A stretch of DNA of 64,000 bases from Paenibacillus radicis (ex Xue et al. 2023) (GCF_024722015.1 NZ_JANQBD010000010.1:62001-126000); one strand, 5' to 3'; counted from the first letter of the stretch, positions 9,044 through 18,111 are shown. Numbers and translations: made by a program. Notes: generated by a model from the sequence alone, not told the origin.

Positions 9044-9841
9044 TCAATGATTACGCTTATTCCAATCATTCCTTAATTGTGTAGCCTTTTTGATATGCTT
9101 TTGTGGAGTTCTCCGTGTTTCCTTACGGGAGTGATTTAACCACGCAATTAGCAGGAAATTGTCACGTTATTTTCCCGAAAAAATAGCGTTCCAAGCCCTA
9201 TAACTGGAATTTCTCCTGCTAATTCTACGGATTTTGGCTGATCTCATCCCTATCACCTAGATTAGCAGGAGCTTTTCCAGTTAGAATGATTTCAAACCAT
9301 ATTAAGGCTGGATTAACGGGAGGATTTCCATCTATCGTCTTTCTTTCGGCAGCTGTAAGAATATCCTGGTCTCCTTTACGATGAAAGCAACCTTTGAACA
9401 TCTATTCTCGCGCCATCACTTAAGCAAAATTAGAAAGGGCATTTCCACTTTAAATTCCTGTAGGGGCTAAGAAAACGCCTTTGCACAAAAAGAAGCGCCT
9501 CTGGTACGATGGGGTTGCAATGGGTCAGTGCCCTTAAAAGCCCATCACATCATCCTAGGAGGACGCTCTACTATGAAGATTAATCAGCCTTCTTTCATTT
9601 GGAAAAACATAACTCTGTATTTATCGGGACGCAGCTCCCATATGTCATCAATTATGTGTTTGGCGGTTTCCTCAGGAGCATAAGTTCCCTCGATCTTGAT
9701 ACGTTCTATACAATAATGTATCTGATTAAGTACGATTCTGGCATCTTTTATTCCCTTATCTTTGCGATGTTTTAGTTCACGAAGCCAATCTTTCAGTTCT
9801 GAATTACCAACCTCATCTTCATAAATCTCAACTTCATACAC
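9044..9841 (-). pseudogene. RelE/HigB-type (Gp49-like) toxin gene split by inserted repeat DNA
   Basis: The 5' part (9841-9584) encodes 85 residues ending WELRPDKYRVMFFQMKEG, which stops just before the family's last strand and helix. The missing C-terminus lies in frame about 440 bases further on: the complement of 9145-9044 reads WLNHSRKETRRTPQK and ends KATQLRNDWNKRNH before a stop. Joined, the pieces make about 118 residues, the usual size for these ribosome-dependent mRNA interferases. The intervening DNA carries a copy of a repeat found twice more in the window. The catalytic C-terminal residues are lost from the first piece, so the toxin is almost certainly inactive. Confidence 0.82.
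9145..9427 (+). repeat. Dispersed intergenic repeat, copy A (inside the toxin gene)
   Basis: This segment aligns by eye with 37719-37986 and 50547-50830 along its whole length, from CAATTAKCAGGAAA to ATCACTTAAG. It encodes no protein. Inside are related inverted segments: AATTAGCAGGAAATT (9146-9160), TAACTGGAATTTCTCCTGCT (9201-9220) and AGCAGGAGCTTTTCCAGTTA (9264-9283), so the RNA could fold into a long hairpin. The inserted DNA continues to about 9586, but that tail (9428-9583) matches the other copies only weakly. No clear target duplication is visible at the edges. Confidence 0.75.
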
Positions 9842-10096
9842 AGTTGAAATAACCCCTTTATATCTATTTTATATGGATGAATTATGTATTTTAATTGTCC
9901 TACTCATTAGTAGCTTTTCATTCAACCACTGACTCCTCACCGCTTGGTGGGGACCAAATTTTGCGTCAAGGAAAAGTTCATTAAGTTTAACAGTTTTTAT
10001 GTAAATACAGATTCGCTCTGGTATTCTTCAATAAAATTTTGTACAGTCAGTTACATAACAAACGCACACAAGCTCGGAAAGAAAGGGTGACCCTTA

Positions 10097-10774
10097 GTGA
10101 ATATATTAATTATTGAAGACGATCCCAGCATTCAAATGCTGCTTAAATTAAGCTTAGAGGTTGAAGGCTTCCATTCCATAGTTGCAGGCACAGCAGCGGC
10201 AGGCATGAAGGAGCTTGACGATCAGCAGCAGCCGATAGATCTAATCTTGCTTGATTTAATGCTACCAGACCGTTCAGGGTTCGAGCTTTTGCAAGCGCTC
10301 CAGCAGCAATATAAGTCAATTCCCGTAATCGTGCTGACTGCGAAAAATGAGATGAATGATAAAATACTCGGCTTTCAACTGGGCGCAGACGATTACTTGA
10401 CCAAACCTTTCGAGACAAGGGAGCTTATACTTCGTGTGCGGGCGGTCATGAGACGGATGAAAGCGACTGCGGCCCCCCTGTCCGAAACTATTCAAATCGG
10501 GCTGATTGAAATTGACAAGGGAGAGCGGAATTTGTTAGTCGCGGGCTCCTATGTCAAAACGACCAGCAAAGAGTTTGATTTCATGTGGTTGCTGTGCACC
10601 AATCCGAAAAAAGTGTTCACACGCGAGCAAATATTAGATCAAGTGTGGGGCTTTGAGTATTACGGCCAGACGCGTTCCGTTGATATGATGGTCAACCGTT
10701 TGAGGGAAAAAATGAAGCCTCATGACCATTTGGTGGCAACCGTACACGGTACAGGCTATAAGCTGGAGGTATAA
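10097..10774 (+). CDS. OmpR/PhoB-family response regulator
   Basis: The protein has 225 residues. The receiver domain (1-115) has the phospho-acceptor Asp near residue 53 (LILLDLMLPDRSG), the acidic pair EDD near the start and Lys in DDYLTKPF. The C-terminal winged helix (about 130-225) has the OmpR pattern LTCTNPKKVFTREQILDQVWG-like and RSVDMMVNRLREKM. The start is GTG with AAAGGG upstream. It is followed after three bases by its histidine kinase. The neighbouring importer operon is the likely target. Confidence 0.93.
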   Translation: MNILIIEDDPSIQMLLKLSLEVEGFHSIVAGTAAAGMKELDDQQQPIDLILLDLMLPDRSGFELLQALQQQYKSIPVIVLTAKNEMNDKILGFQLGADDYLTKPFETRELILRVRAVMRRMKATAAPLSETIQIGLIEIDKGERNLLVAGSYVKTTSKEFDFMWLLCTNPKKVFTREQILDQVWGFEYYGQTRSVDMMVNRLREKMKPHDHLVATVHGTGYKLEV

Positions 10775-10777
10775 ACG

Positions 10778-12193
10778 ATGGGCTTGCGAAATAAGCTGTT
10801 TCTCCAGCACACGGTCACCATCATCATGCTGCTTACAGCGATGTACTTTATCGTGAATTATACGCTTAGCAAAAGCATGATTGAACGCGACACTCAAACT
10901 TTGAGCCAATATTTTGCGCTGCACCGGATTGAGGCTTTAAAAATTGTTAATGATAAAAAGATCAATATAGAGCAATTGTTTTCAGGTGCTTACGCACCGC
11001 TCATTGCTTCCCATCTGGCCGCGAATAGCAACTTTCAGGTACAGCTATTTGCGTTGGATGAAACAATTGTCGGCAATAGCGGCGATAAAGAGAATTTGCT
11101 TAAACGCAGTGATATCGAGACTGTGCTCAAAGGCGAGACAGCGACGGTTATAACGGAGGCGGCGGATACTCAATATTTAATTTATTCAGCCCCATTCAGA
11201 TATGAGGGCAAGATTGTGGGCGGCTTTCGTTATTTACTTGATTTGAATCAGCATGTGCAGACACAGAAACAAATGCGATATTGGTTTATCGGAGTGGCTC
11301 TGGTTTGCTTATTGATTTCCCTACTGGCGAGCTACTCCTTTTTTTCCATCCTGATGAAGCCATTGCAAGATTTGCAGCAGGCGCTTAAGCTTGTATCCGT
11401 CGGTAATTTCAGCAAAAAAATTGTCGTTAATAGTCAAGATGAAGTGAGGGAGCTGGCAGCAGACTTTAATCATATGTCCGACGCGCTTCAACAGCATATT
11501 GAGCTGCTGCACTATGAGCAAGGCAAGCAAAAGACGTTTTACGACAATATGACGCATGAGCTGAAGACACCGCTGACCTCGATCATTGGGTTTTCCGATT
11601 TGATTGCCAAGATGGATCAATTGGATGATATCAAGACCTGCAATATGTACATTCGCAAAGAGAGCGACCGCTTGTTAAACATGGTAGAGGATCTTTTGCA
11701 AACGTCACTTAAAGGAAATGAGATTTGGCGCGTTAAACTCGAACAGGTAGACCTGTCGACGATTCTCTCAGATAGCCTGAGGATTTTAGAGCCTACTATT
11801 CAAAAATCATCTATCATCACAAATCTGCAAGCTGACGCCTGCGAAGTGTATTTGGATCCGAAGCTTACGCAGCAGGTGTTGTTTAATGTGATTGACAATG
11901 CCATTAGACATGGGGAATGTACGCATCTGGATATTAGGCTGGAATGCTGCGAGGGAGAAGGCCGGGTACATATTGTTGATAACGGCAGAGGTATTTCAGA
12001 GCAGGACAGGCAGACCTTGTTTCTTCCCTCTGAATATAAGCAGGACCGTATTATATCAGCGCAATCGCATGGGCTTGGTTTACCGCTGTGCAAACAGTTC
12101 ATGGAGCTGCAGGGCGGCAGTATCCTCATCACAAGTCAGGAGGGGAAAGGGACGGAAGTGCAGCTGAGATTTAGTACATTGCCACCCTTATAA
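10778..12193 (+). CDS. Membrane sensor histidine kinase
   Basis: The protein has 471 residues. Two membrane segments (about 10-30 and 168-190) flank an extracytoplasmic domain of roughly 135 residues. A HAMP domain (about 190-240) follows, then HisKA with the phospho-acceptor His near residue 260 (MTHELKTPLTSIIGF), and an ATPase domain with N box (NVIDNAIRHG), G1 (VDNGRGIS) and G2 (HGLGLPL). It forms an operon with the response regulator. The signal is unknown; the next genes encode extracytoplasmic binding proteins that could feed ligand information to it. Confidence 0.93.
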   Translation: MGLRNKLFLQHTVTIIMLLTAMYFIVNYTLSKSMIERDTQTLSQYFALHRIEALKIVNDKKINIEQLFSGAYAPLIASHLAANSNFQVQLFALDETIVGNSGDKENLLKRSDIETVLKGETATVITEAADTQYLIYSAPFRYEGKIVGGFRYLLDLNQHVQTQKQMRYWFIGVALVCLLISLLASYSFFSILMKPLQDLQQALKLVSVGNFSKKIVVNSQDEVRELAADFNHMSDALQQHIELLHYEQGKQKTFYDNMTHELKTPLTSIIGFSDLIAKMDQLDDIKTCNMYIRKESDRLLNMVEDLLQTSLKGNEIWRVKLEQVDLSTILSDSLRILEPTIQKSSIITNLQADACEVYLDPKLTQQVLFNVIDNAIRHGECTHLDIRLECCEGEGRVHIVDNGRGISEQDRQTLFLPSEYKQDRIISAQSHGLGLPLCKQFMELQGGSILITSQEGKGTEVQLRFSTLPPL

Positions 12194-12198
12194 GTCCC

Positions 12199-12237
12199 AT
12201 GTAAGCGCTTGTTACAAAATTGATACAAACCTATGAT
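12199..12237 (+). promoter_or_regulatory. Promoter of the importer operon with a cre-like palindrome
   Basis: TTGTTA (12209-12214), a 17-base spacer and TATGAT (12232-12237) form a good vegetative promoter. ATGTAAGCGCTTGTTA (12199-12214) overlaps the -35 box and partly matches the CcpA (cre) consensus, including the central AAGCGCTT. Catabolite repression is therefore a possibility, not a demonstrated fact. Confidence 0.5.
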
Positions 12238-12266
12238 TTTTTTGAGATAAAAGGAGGGTAAAGTAA

Positions 12267-13052
12267 ATGCCAGGGGAAAAGAAAGGGCTTTCATGGTTTC
12301 GTCTCATTCTACTGCAAGTCGTTGTTGCCTGCATCTTGGTTGGCATTTGCGCCTATGCATTCCGAATTCCATATGATGAAGTGCATGTTGTACCTCCTCA
12401 GCAGGATGGCCGCGATATGTTCGCCGGTGTTCCAATGCGCGTCGATGTTACTTACCCTGGTTTAGGCACCATCTCGATCGATGAACCGAAGGAACTGCTG
12501 AAGCTGAAGTCCTCGTTTGCCGGACTGCTGGTTCTAGGGAAGCAACAGAATTCAATCAGGCCTCCCCGGCTGCTTCTTACAGGAGTAATGGCTTATTTGG
12601 ATCAGGAGGACATCCCGTTCCAAATCGAGACGAACACATTTCGCTTCGGTCAGGAATCGGTGAACTCACTTAATGTAAGCGCTGAAATTCGCAAGCTTCA
12701 AAGTATACTGATCGATAAAACGTTAACTTCAGCTACGGTTGGAATGGCTATTGATGATAGCCGTAACGAGGTGTTTGCTCTACAGAACGGCGAGCTTACA
12801 CTACTGTCCAGGGTGGAGCGGGCAGAGCTTACCGCACAGGTAGAAGCGGCGGTTCGAGTGATTGATTTTAGTCATTTTGACGACTTGGCCCAACAGCCTG
12901 ACGCCCACTATGTTATACAACTGGCAGACGATCATGTAACCAAGAAGCATTGGATTCACATCGACCGCTATAACAACGCTTACATTGTCGTTTTTGATTT
13001 ACTGGATGAGACCAACCAAAGAGCCTATTTCAAGCTGAACGATGCCTCATAA
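12267..13052 (+). CDS. Single-pass anchored protein of unknown function, possibly DUF3919
   Basis: The 261-residue protein has one membrane segment (about 12-32, LILLQVVVACILVGICAYAF) followed by an extracytoplasmic domain. No enzymatic motif is visible. Length and context agree with the DUF3919 family, though I cannot confirm this. It has a strong AAAGGAGGG site and is the first gene after the promoter at 12209, ahead of the binding protein, permease and ATPase. A role as an accessory or sensing subunit of the two-component system or importer is inferred from position only. Confidence 0.55.
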   Translation: MPGEKKGLSWFRLILLQVVVACILVGICAYAFRIPYDEVHVVPPQQDGRDMFAGVPMRVDVTYPGLGTISIDEPKELLKLKSSFAGLLVLGKQQNSIRPPRLLLTGVMAYLDQEDIPFQIETNTFRFGQESVNSLNVSAEIRKLQSILIDKTLTSATVGMAIDDSRNEVFALQNGELTLLSRVERAELTAQVEAAVRVIDFSHFDDLAQQPDAHYVIQLADDHVTKKHWIHIDRYNNAYIVVFDLLDETNQRAYFKLNDAS

Positions 13053-13079
13053 ATAATTTTTGAAGGGATGGTTGATGAA

Positions 13080-14114
13080 ATGGCTAGAAAGAAAAGCAAT
13101 ACTTCGCTCATTAGTTTATCTGTAATTGTAGTTGTGCTGATAGCAGGGTTCTTTATGTACAAATCGGGAGTATTCGGAGGTAAGGTTCAGGGGAAAGTTA
13201 CCGTGTATTCGATCTTCCAAGAGGAAGAAGCTCGTATGCTTCTTGAAAAGTTCAAAGCGGAAACGGGCATTGATTACGATGTTCTGCGTTTGCCAAGCGG
13301 TGAAGCGGTTTCACGTGTACAGAATGAAATGGGTAAGCCGCAAGCCGACTTTTTAATGGGCGGTCCGGCAGATTCTCATGAGGTATTGAAAAAGGCAGGG
13401 GCTTTGGAAGCTTACGTCTCGCCGAATGCATCTGATATTCCTGACAACATGAAGGATAAAGACGGAGCTTGGACCGGATTTTATTTGAATCCAATTGCAA
13501 TCGGTATCAACGAGAAGCGTTGGAAGGAAAAATACGGAACAGCCGCCTATCCGCAGACGTTTAAAGATTTGCTGGATCCTAAATTCAAAGGTGAGATCGG
13601 TATGTCCGATCCGGCTACGTCAGGTACGTCCTACACAGCCGTTGCATCTCTCGCTCAAGTATGGGGCAAGGATGAAATGCTGAAGTATATGACCCAGTTG
13701 CTGCCAAACCTGAAGGAAAGACCGAAATCCGGTATTGAGCCTATCCAAAAAGCCGGTAAAGGTGAATACACTATCGGAATTACCTTCCTGGGCGACCAGA
13801 TTAAAGTGAAAAACCAAGGCAATCCGATTGTTAGTATCGTTCCGGAAGCTGCAGGCTATGAAGTAGGCGGACTTGCCATTGTTAAGAATGGTCCGAATAC
13901 AGCCGCTGCCAAAAAACTGATGGATTACATGCTAACTAAAGAACCAGGAATGATTTATACACAATCGGCCTATTCCGTTTCGGTTAAGCCATCCGTGCCT
14001 ATTCCACAGGGCGGTGTTGATATCAAAACAACCAAATATAACAAAACATATAGCTTATGGACAGCAGCTGAACAAAGAAAAGCGCTTCAGGATGCTTTGA
14101 AGGATTTGAAATAA
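13080..14114 (+). CDS. ABC importer substrate-binding protein, FbpA/AfuA type (first paralogue)
   Basis: I choose the ATG at 13080: an in-frame ATG at 13068 abuts the GAAGGG site, while 13080 lies twelve bases after it and gives a normal signal segment. The protein has about 344 residues with an N-terminal membrane anchor (LISLSVIVVVLIAGFFMY) and no lipobox Cys. The mature part begins VTVYSIFQEEEARMLLEKFK and has MGGPADSHEVL and DPATSGTSYTAVASLAQ, typical of class 6 binding proteins. Relatives carry ferric iron, phosphonates or sugar phosphates, so the ligand is uncertain. A paralogue follows the ATPase gene. Confidence 0.85.
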   Translation: MARKKSNTSLISLSVIVVVLIAGFFMYKSGVFGGKVQGKVTVYSIFQEEEARMLLEKFKAETGIDYDVLRLPSGEAVSRVQNEMGKPQADFLMGGPADSHEVLKKAGALEAYVSPNASDIPDNMKDKDGAWTGFYLNPIAIGINEKRWKEKYGTAAYPQTFKDLLDPKFKGEIGMSDPATSGTSYTAVASLAQVWGKDEMLKYMTQLLPNLKERPKSGIEPIQKAGKGEYTIGITFLGDQIKVKNQGNPIVSIVPEAAGYEVGGLAIVKNGPNTAAAKKLMDYMLTKEPGMIYTQSAYSVSVKPSVPIPQGGVDIKTTKYNKTYSLWTAAEQRKALQDALKDLK

Positions 14115-14124
14115 GTTGTGCCAG

Positions 14125-14163
14125 AGGGGTACTGCAGGCACGTTGAGTTCCCGCAGTACCCCT
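14125..14163 (+). promoter_or_regulatory. Intercistronic stem-loop between binding protein and permease
   Basis: AGGGGTACTGC (14125-14135) pairs perfectly with GCAGTACCCCT (14153-14163), and no T run follows. Such hairpins commonly protect the 3' end of the upstream message, so the binding protein is made in excess over the permease. That role is inferred. Confidence 0.6.
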
Positions 14164-14198
14164 AATGGAACAAGAAGAAAGGTGGTAGCTCTCCCCCT

Positions 14199-15854
14199 AT
14201 GAAAGAGAAAAGTGGCATCGGGGAGTCGATCGGCAGGCTCTTAAAGGATCCTTCTTCACTCATGCTCGTATTGATTTGTTTTGCGCTGTTGCTTCTGTTT
14301 GTTATTTACCCGCTAGTATTCGTCATTTTTATTCCAAGTGGTGGAGATTGGGGAACGTTTTTTAGTAAAAGCCGTTACGGAACAGCTCTTCTTAATACAA
14401 TAGTCAGTTCCTCACTGTCAGCAATTACGGCAACGATATTTGGTTTTATCTATGCATACGCTATTAATTATAGCAACATTGCAGGGAAGAAATTTTTTCG
14501 ATTCATTGCTTTTTTACCGCTGCTGGCACCTTCGGTGATGAGCGGCTTGGCCTTCCTGCTGTTGTTCGGCCGGGGTGGCTCTGTATCCCAATGGATGAAA
14601 GCATGGTTTGATGTCGAGCTTGATTTATATGGGCTGCCTGGTCTATGGATTGTCCAGACGATTTCTTATTTCCCGCTTGCTTACATGACCATTACAGGCG
14701 TACTTCGTTCGATTTCTCCGAATCTGGAGATTGCAGCACAAAATCTGGGCGCTAGAGGCTTTAAGCTGTTTCGTACGATTACCTTTAAGCTGGCGCTGCC
14801 CGGAGTCATTAACGCTTTCTTACTCGTAGCTATTAACTGCTTTGCTGATTTTGGAAATCCGAAGCTGATTGGCGGCAATTATTCCCTATTGGCTGTTGAA
14901 ATTTATGGTGAAATCATTAATAACCAACCTGGGCTTGCTTCCGTTATGGGTATTATTCTTGTTATTCCAGCCCTGCTAGTTTTTGTCCTTCAGAACAAGA
15001 TCATGTCCAAGGGCTCTTATTCAACCATTACAGGTAAGCCTGTATCAGGTTTGAATCGGATTACGACCTCAAGAAAGACGAATATCCTGCTTTTTTCGTT
15101 TAATAGTCTAATCTCCTTATTCATCATAGCGATGTTTGCGATTACGATTTTGTTCGCTTTTACGAAAAATTTCGGAAGAGACAATACGTTTACACTGGAT
15201 CATATAATGAAAGTCGTATTTAATCCGTCCAGTCCTGCGGTGCTTAACAGCTTGGTGTTATCTCTAATCAGCTCTTTGCTTGCTGTTGCGTTTGCGTTGG
15301 TGTTAGCTTATGTCGTTGTGCGCAAACCGTTTCCAGGCAAAAGATTGCTGGACTTCACAGCAGTGCTGCCGATTGCTTTGCCGGGTACCTTCGTAGGGCT
15401 CGCCTTGATTGTAGCCTTTAGCTCAGGACCGATCATTCTTCAGGGCTCTGCCGTATTGATTATCGTAGCGATGCTGCTTAAGCAGATGCCTGTCGGGTAC
15501 CGTGGATTGACCGCATCGTTCAAGCAGGTAGATAAATCCATCGAAGAGGCGGCAACGAATCTTGGCGCTGATAGCCGCAAGACATTGACGACCATTGTAT
15601 TCCCAATGCTGCAAAAAACGGTCGTAGCTAATTTTGTCTATGCTTTTATGAAAAATATGAATACGTTAAGTACGATTGTTTTCCTCATTACGCCTCAATG
15701 GGTTGTAGCGGCTGTATCCATTTTTAATTACGCAGAGACCGGAACTTATTACTGGGCTGCCGCCGTGGCGGTGGGACTGATGGGTGCAACGCTTGGGACA
15801 CTGGGCATAATGAAGTTGATTTTTGGCAACAAGGTAAAAATCTTTGATTTCTAG
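14199..15854 (+). CDS. ABC importer permease, two fused domains (FbpB/AfuB type)
   Basis: The protein has 551 residues with about twelve membrane segments in two homologous halves. Each half has an EAA loop that contacts the ATPase: EIAAQNLGARGFKLFRTITF in the first (about residue 178) and EEAATNLGADSRKTL in the second (about residue 450). Fused permeases of this type serve iron, phosphonate and hexose-phosphate importers. It lies between the binding protein and ATPase genes. The ATG at 14199 has only a distant GAAAGGTGG site. Confidence 0.92.
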   Translation: MKEKSGIGESIGRLLKDPSSLMLVLICFALLLLFVIYPLVFVIFIPSGGDWGTFFSKSRYGTALLNTIVSSSLSAITATIFGFIYAYAINYSNIAGKKFFRFIAFLPLLAPSVMSGLAFLLLFGRGGSVSQWMKAWFDVELDLYGLPGLWIVQTISYFPLAYMTITGVLRSISPNLEIAAQNLGARGFKLFRTITFKLALPGVINAFLLVAINCFADFGNPKLIGGNYSLLAVEIYGEIINNQPGLASVMGIILVIPALLVFVLQNKIMSKGSYSTITGKPVSGLNRITTSRKTNILLFSFNSLISLFIIAMFAITILFAFTKNFGRDNTFTLDHIMKVVFNPSSPAVLNSLVLSLISSLLAVAFALVLAYVVVRKPFPGKRLLDFTAVLPIALPGTFVGLALIVAFSSGPIILQGSAVLIIVAMLLKQMPVGYRGLTASFKQVDKSIEEAATNLGADSRKTLTTIVFPMLQKTVVANFVYAFMKNMNTLSTIVFLITPQWVVAAVSIFNYAETGTYYWAAAVAVGLMGATLGTLGIMKLIFGNKVKIFDF

Positions 15855-15872
15855 ATGCAGGGAGTGGTCGTA

Positions 15873-16958
15873 ATGAGCACACAGGTGCTGCTTGATCTCA
15901 AGAATGTGAATAAGGTGTTCGGTACCAATCACGTTCTCAAAAATATTGATTTGCAGATTGAAGCAGGTAAATTTATTACTTTCTTAGGGCCCAGCGGCTG
16001 CGGAAAGACGACCCTGCTGCGTTCTATCGCAGGATTTTACACGGTAGATGAGGGTGAAATCTGGATTGACGGGAAGCTTGTGAATGATCTGCCTCCTTAC
16101 AAACGGGGAACCCCGATGGTGTTTCAAGAGTATGCCCTATTTCCTCATATGACGGTGTTCGATAATGTCGCCTACGGCCTGGATATTCAGAAGCGCCCCG
16201 AAGCGGAGATACAGGACCGGGTCAAGGCAGCTTTGGCTAAGGTGAAATTAACCGGCTTGGAGGAGCGTTACCCGCATGAAATGTCTGGTGGACAGCAGCA
16301 GCGTGTTGCGATGGCGCGAGCTCTTGTCATGGACTCCCCGATCATATTGTTGGATGAGCCGCTAAGTAATTTGGATGCCAAGCTGCGGGAAGAGGTACGG
16401 GTCGAGCTGCGGAATATACAGCTGGATCTTGGTTTAACCGTCATTTACGTAACCCACGATCAGCTGGAGGCTTTGTCCATGTCGGATCAGATTGTTGTTT
16501 TTAATAAAGGTGTTATTGATCAGCACGGCACGCCGCATGAAATTTACTATAAGCCTCGTACGCAATATGTAGCCGATTTTATTGGGACAACGAATTTTGT
16601 TGAAGCTGTCACGGTTCATATAGATGGGGAAAACGTGACTGTAAAATACGGCAGTGCTAGTGATACTGTAACTATAAGCACCAAAGAGCAGCTAACAGTT
16701 GGAGAGCAGGTGCTGCTAAGCATTCGTCCGGAATCGATGCGCATCAATCAACAGCCCGATCCAGGAGATTTTGAAATGAACGGTGTCGTAGTTAAATCGT
16801 CTATGTTTCTCGGTGAGAAAGAGCGGTATTTCCTCGCAGGAGACGAGGGGAAGGAATGGATCGTTGACGCCTATGACATAGGCCAGACTTCCTTTCAAGG
16901 TATAGTGAAAATACGAGCTGCAGCGGATAAAATTCATTTGATTAAAGTGGCGAAGTAA
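15873..16958 (+). CDS. ABC importer ATP-binding protein (FbpC/AfuC/PotA type)
   Basis: The ATG at 15873 is preferred over the one at 15855, because GGGAG precedes it at normal distance; this gives 361 residues. Walker A is GPSGCGKTT (about residue 38), the signature is MSGGQQQRVAMARAL, Walker B is IILLDEPLSNLD and the switch His is in VTHDQ. A C-terminal TOBE-like domain (about 240-361) follows, as in CUT1, iron and polyamine importers. It energises the permease encoded just upstream. An intrinsic terminator follows. Confidence 0.94.
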   Translation: MSTQVLLDLKNVNKVFGTNHVLKNIDLQIEAGKFITFLGPSGCGKTTLLRSIAGFYTVDEGEIWIDGKLVNDLPPYKRGTPMVFQEYALFPHMTVFDNVAYGLDIQKRPEAEIQDRVKAALAKVKLTGLEERYPHEMSGGQQQRVAMARALVMDSPIILLDEPLSNLDAKLREEVRVELRNIQLDLGLTVIYVTHDQLEALSMSDQIVVFNKGVIDQHGTPHEIYYKPRTQYVADFIGTTNFVEAVTVHIDGENVTVKYGSASDTVTISTKEQLTVGEQVLLSIRPESMRINQQPDPGDFEMNGVVVKSSMFLGEKERYFLAGDEGKEWIVDAYDIGQTSFQGIVKIRAAADKIHLIKVAK

Positions 16959-16987
16959 AATAGAATAAGCTCACAATAGTGAATACT

Positions 16988-17017
16988 AAAAAAGGAAAAC
17001 AACGGTTTTCCTTTTTT
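16988..17017 (+). terminator. Intrinsic terminator after the importer ATPase gene
   Basis: AAAAAAGGAAAAC (16988-17000) pairs perfectly with GTTTTCCTTTTTT (17005-17017). It separates the main operon from the second binding-protein gene, which may be made by partial read-through. Confidence 0.85.
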
Positions 17018-17100
17018 GGCCTTGATACAATTACGTGAGACTTGAAAGAAAGCTGGCGAAGCTATTTATCCTTGGATTCTATGCGCAGGAGGCGGTTGGT

Positions 17101-18111
17101 ATGTGGAAGAAAGGAATCGTTATTCTAATATTGGCAGCAGCGGCGTTCATAGGCTATTCCTTTTATTCGGAGAAAACAAGCAGCCAGCCCCTTAAAGTTT
17201 ACGTTATATTTCAGGAAGACGAGGGCCGCATTTTGCTGGAAAAGTTTAAAAAGAAGGCCAATCAGCCGTATGAAATGATTCGTATGTCCAGTGGGGAAGC
17301 AAGCTACCATCTGTTGACTATAGAGAAAACAGGGATTGATGTTGTGCTAGGCGGTCCGGCTGATCTCCACGAGCAGCTGAAAAACAAGGGGAAATCCGTT
17401 CATTATACCTCCTACATGGCTGATGGAATATCGGCACAATATAAAGATAAGGAAGGCTATTGGACAGGTATGTATATGGGGGCGCTTGCGATTGGCGTTA
17501 ATCAGACGGTATGGCGGCAGGACCCGCAATTGGCCTCCTTACCGCTGCCGCAGAAGTATGAAGATTTATTGCGCCCTGAGTTGAAGGGGAAAATAGAAAT
17601 CCCTGACCCGGAAACCTCAGGAACTGGCTATACACTCCTTGCTTCGCTTGCTCAGCAGCGGGGGGAGGACGAAGCCATTCAATTGATGCAGGCGCTTAAG
17701 AAGCAGAGCTCATCGACCACTTTTGCAGGGATCACTTCTGCACAACGTTTAGCCGTCGGGGATGTGGCAGCGGTAGTGAACTTCCTCGGTGACCAGCTGC
17801 GTTTTAAAAATTCGGGCTATGACATCAACTCCTATATTCCCCCTCAAGCAGGCTGGGAGATTGGTGCTGTATCCATATTGAAGAGTGGGAACAATACAGC
17901 AGCGGCCCAAAAGTTCGTTGATTTTGTGTTATCCAAAGAGGCGCAGACCGAATACATGAATACCGCATTCTCTTTTCCTGTACTTCCCAACATTACGGTC
18001 AATCCGCTGCTAACTCCTGTAAAGCTGGAAAATCTGCTCGTGACTTATCGCTTTGATATCGCCGCACGTCATCGTGAGCAATTGCTGAATAGATGGCGCT
18101 TGGTCAAGTAA
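17101..18111 (+). CDS. ABC importer substrate-binding protein (second paralogue)
   Basis: The start is the ATG at 17101, with AGGAGG eight bases upstream; the GTG at 17035 in the same frame lacks a site. The protein has 336 residues with an N-terminal anchor (GIVILILAAAAFIGYSFY) and no lipobox Cys. It shares the order and motifs of the protein at 13080: VYVIFQEDEGRILLEKFK, VVLGGPADLHEQL and IPDPETSGTGYTLLASLAQ. It is clearly a diverged duplicate. It could bring a second ligand to the same permease or act as a sensor subunit. Both are inferences. Confidence 0.85.
   Translation: MWKKGIVILILAAAAFIGYSFYSEKTSSQPLKVYVIFQEDEGRILLEKFKKKANQPYEMIRMSSGEASYHLLTIEKTGIDVVLGGPADLHEQLKNKGKSVHYTSYMADGISAQYKDKEGYWTGMYMGALAIGVNQTVWRQDPQLASLPLPQKYEDLLRPELKGKIEIPDPETSGTGYTLLASLAQQRGEDEAIQLMQALKKQSSSTTFAGITSAQRLAVGDVAAVVNFLGDQLRFKNSGYDINSYIPPQAGWEIGAVSILKSGNNTAAAQKFVDFVLSKEAQTEYMNTAFSFPVLPNITVNPLLTPVKLENLLVTYRFDIAARHREQLLNRWRLVK

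Noticed and set aside
9428..9583. Tail of the DNA inserted in the toxin gene as a gene or as part of the repeat core
   Set aside because: There is no open frame of note, and similarity to the right flank of copy B (a CAAAAAGA segment) is too weak to claim.
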